Assembly (NCBI RefSeq): GCF_900450765.1
Contig: NZ_UGGU01000003.1
Location: 806,001 to 870,000, forward strand
Origin: Fusobacterium necrogenes
GTDB lineage: Bacteria > Fusobacteriota > Fusobacteriia > Fusobacteriales > Fusobacteriaceae
Direction of reading: 5' to 3'
DNA length: 64,000 nucleotides
Within the stretch, counting starts at the first letter, position 1. Each line of letters begins with the position of its first letter. Shown here in pieces: positions 62,106 through 64,000 of the stretch. The translations under genes were made by a program, and so were the position numbers. Under the pieces are notes generated by a model that ran no database searches, had not been told where the DNA came from, and saw only the letters and a list, made by a program, of their open reading frames with translations.

Positions 62106-63476
62106 TTAAAATCTCTTAGTATATGATACTCCAAAGGCAGTTATACTCTTATCATATGATGGATTAGGTACTGCTCCTTGATATTTAATATCATAATGTC
62201 CATTTTCTGAATCATAGAAGAAATGACATACTGTAAATACCCATTCAGTAGTTTCATCTGGATTATATTTTAATCCTGTTCCTAATGTTACAGAGTTTAG
62301 TGCATACTCTACATCATCATAAGAAGTAACCTTTGCTCCTGTATCTGCATAGTTAATACTTCCAAGTACAGCCCACTTAGGAGAAAATCTATACTCTGTT
62401 CCTAATGCTAATTCCCAACCATTATCATATTCTGCTTCTAATCCTTTTAATGGTACTCCACCTAGATTTCCACTTCCAGCTACTCTATCCATTTTAGCAT
62501 CTTTATTAAAATAGTAGTTTCCAGATAAACCTACTATCCAATTATCTGTAACCTTATATGACATACCTGCTGCTAAAATAGCTGGTAAATCTCTCCTTAT
62601 TTTAGTTCCAGGCATATATTCTGGATAGAAATTTCCAAATCCTAAATCTAAAATTCCAGGTATTACGACATTATTATAACTTCCTTTTGCCTCAAAATTT
62701 AATTTTACTCTACTATCATATCTCATAGATAAATTTAGTTTTTCATTAACTTGATAATTTGCTCCTAGTTGAAAACCATAACCCCAAGCTGTTCTCTCTG
62801 AATCTATATCAGCATGCAATTTCCCACTAAATTTTGCATCAATAAGTGCTTGTGTAGCTAGATCTGTACTTTTTAAATTTAAATCTCCTTTTAACTCTCT
62901 AATCCCATAAACTAATCTACCAGCTGCTGATAATGATAACTTATTATCTACTTTCCAAACTTTTCCTAAAGTAGTTTGAGCATAAAGATTTTTTCCCTCT
63001 GCTGATGAACCTGCATCTTTTAAATCTTTAATTGCTCCAACACCAGAAATAGAAATTCCACCCATTGCATTCACTATGTCAGGAATTACAGCTGTACCAG
63101 CTACACCATTATCATATTTAAGATCTCCTCCACCTGCTATTCCTCCAAATGTCCAATAAAGGGTGGAATCATCTTCTACTCTATACAAAGCAAAGTTAGG
63201 GATAGGTTGAAATAAGTCAGCCTTATACTCTTCCCCTTTATATTCCATTTTCTCATGTCCAACAGCTAATTGAGCTCCTATATGAACATAAATTCCCTTT
63301 TCTAAATTTATAATACCAGCTGGGTTATAATAAACAGAAGCATTGTTTATCATTCCATTTTGAGCTTGGTTTCCTAAATATTCTGTTGTATATGTTTGAA
63401 TGTGGTCGATAGAAGCTCCATAAGCCACTGATGTCAATACAGTAGTTAGAGCTAATAATCCTAATCTTTTTTTCAT
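62106..63476 (-). CDS. Outer-membrane transport protein, OMPP1/FadL/TodX family
   Basis: The start is the ATG with complement 63474-63476, five bases after AGGAGG. 456 residues. Signal peptide MKKRLGLLALTTVLTSVAYG. The N-terminal plug region has NGMINNASVYYNPAGI (the NPA motif of FadL proteins), then alternating barrel strands (for example LSMRYDSRVKLNFEAKGSYN) to a terminal GVSYTKRF. It is a channel for hydrophobic compounds such as fatty acids. Paired with a TetR gene. Confidence 0.9.
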   Translation of the reverse strand: MKKRLGLLALTTVLTSVAYGASIDHIQTYTTEYLGNQAQNGMINNASVYYNPAGIINLEKGIYVHIGAQLAVGHEKMEYKGEEYKADLFQPIPNFALYRVEDDSTLYWTFGGIAGGGDLKYDNGVAGTAVIPDIVNAMGGISISGVGAIKDLKDAGSSAEGKNLYAQTTLGKVWKVDNKLSLSAAGRLVYGIRELKGDLNLKSTDLATQALIDAKFSGKLHADIDSERTAWGYGFQLGANYQVNEKLNLSMRYDSRVKLNFEAKGSYNNVVIPGILDLGFGNFYPEYMPGTKIRRDLPAILAAGMSYKVTDNWIVGLSGNYYFNKDAKMDRVAGSGNLGGVPLKGLEAEYDNGWELALGTEYRFSPKWAVLGSINYADTGAKVTSYDDVEYALNSVTLGTGLKYNPDETTEWVFTVCHFFYDSENGHYDIKYQGAVPNPSYDKSITAFGVSYTKRF

Positions 63477-63564
63477 TTTTCCTCCTACTATCTTTAATAA
63501 CATATGTAATATATCATTTTTTCTTTAATATTTTATTAAATAAAGATTAAAATTTTTTAATTTT

Positions 63565-64000
63565 TTAGATAGTTTGAGAAATTAAACCTTTATTATAAGC
63601 ATTTAAAAGTTTCTTTAAATCATTTACTTGAGTTTGTAGTTCTTTTCCTATATCTGTGTCTTTTACTCTTATTCTATTTACACTTGTATCCTCTATTAAT
63701 CTTGTAGATGAGATAATATCTCTTCCCTCTTTTACAGCTTTTTCTACTGATTCAAAAGGTTCATGAGCTACTATTTTAAGTCCATAAGAGTTATATATAA
63801 GAGTATACCCAGCTATACCTGTTTCTTTTTGGTAAGCTTTAGAAAATCCCCCATCTATTATATACAACTTTCCATTAGCTTTTACAGGACTCTCTCCTTT
63901 AAGAGTCTTTACAGGTACATGTCCATTTATAATATGTGATATATTGGGATTTAATCCAAATTCTTCTAATATTTTTCTACAAATACTCTCTTCATTACAA
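63565..64000 (-). CDS. fbp: Fructose-1,6-bisphosphatase class III, C-terminal part
   Basis: The 3' end only; the frame is open to the window edge. Class III blocks: [55 protein letters not shown] and the tail [17 protein letters not shown]. This Firmicutes-type phosphatase works in gluconeogenesis. A TTG at 63867 is internal, not a start. Confidence 0.95.
   Translation of the reverse strand, partial: CNEESICRKILEEFGLNPNISHIINGHVPVKTLKGESPVKANGKLYIIDGGFSKAYQKETGIAGYTLIYNSYGLKIVAHEPFESVEKAVKEGRDIISSTRLIEDTSVNRIRVKDTDIGKELQTQVNDLKKLLNAYNKGLISQTI

Noticed and set aside
1-64000. rRNA operon, replication origin or CRISPR array
   Set aside because: None of the conserved rRNA segments, DnaA-box clusters with dnaA/dnaN, or regular repeat-spacer arrays was seen.

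Overview
The window looks like chromosome of a Fusobacterium species. It is very AT-rich and clearly from a diderm (TonB-ExbB-ExbD, a FadL-type porin, an autotransporter-like barrel, lipoproteins), yet it carries genes and RNA switches often seen in low-GC Gram-positives (class III fructose bisphosphatase, preQ1-I and tandem glycine riboswitches, EutH). The large gut-associated Fusobacterium group (mortiferum/varium/ulcerans) would fit, but I cannot assign a species from sequence alone.

Layout. 0-8.6 kb: 5' part of endonuclease IV, a small protein behind an attenuator-like leader, an outer-membrane barrel, a Bax-inhibitor-1 homologue, Fe-alcohol dehydrogenase, an FAD oxidoreductase, HU, a frameshifted FimB-sized tyrosine recombinase, another outer-membrane protein and EutH. 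8.6-12.4 kb: an unexplained structured leader RNA ahead of a hybrid histidine kinase, an orphan protein, and a chimeric metallo-beta-lactamase/MarR remnant. 12.5-15.6 kb: the preQ1 operon queD-queE-folE-queC-queF under a preQ1-I riboswitch. 15.6-24.8 kb: pyrG, then an apparent seven-gene unit nikA-B-C-D-E, MATE exporter and M14-type deacylase, behind a Fur-family-like operator. 25.4-30.5 kb: livK-H-M-G-F and a 30-residue hydrophobic peptide gene that resembles a type I toxin. 30.6-35.4 kb: gene remnants, a GDSL hydrolase, exbB-exbD-tonB, a cysteine desulfurase and a broken gene. 35.5-42.7 kb: a complete Bat (moxR/DUF58/vWA/TPR/BatD) operon ending in a DUF4250 gene. 42.9-47.3 kb: a glycine-riboswitch-controlled AGCS symporter, a lipoprotein, tRNA-Arg, a PHP phosphoesterase and cardiolipin synthase. 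47.4-50.0 kb: a three-ORF accessory module (below). 50.2-60 kb: GntR regulator, exonuclease III, RidA, XdhC/YqeB/MoaA/MOSC molybdo-enzyme accessory genes, potABC, a cyclophilin lipoprotein, a radical-SAM protein and tRNA-Thr. 60.2-64 kb: a decayed IS1182-type element, TetR regulator, FadL-type porin and the end of class III FBPase.

The most unusual region is 47.4-50.0 kb. A SIR2-like ORF with degraded catalytic motifs is followed by an unrecognised ORF and a RelA/SpoT synthetase-domain ORF whose catalytic motifs are intact. The first two ORFs meet at a textbook -1 frameshift signal: heptamer A_AAA_AAG in the zero frame, a 5-nt spacer, then a perfect 9-bp stem that contains the stop codon. The second ORF has no Shine-Dalgarno sequence. 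I infer a SIR2-X fusion of about 597 residues made by programmed frameshifting and paired with a putative alarmone (or nucleotide/RNA pyrophosphate-transfer) effector. A defence or stress module is a reasonable guess, but function is not proven by the sequence.
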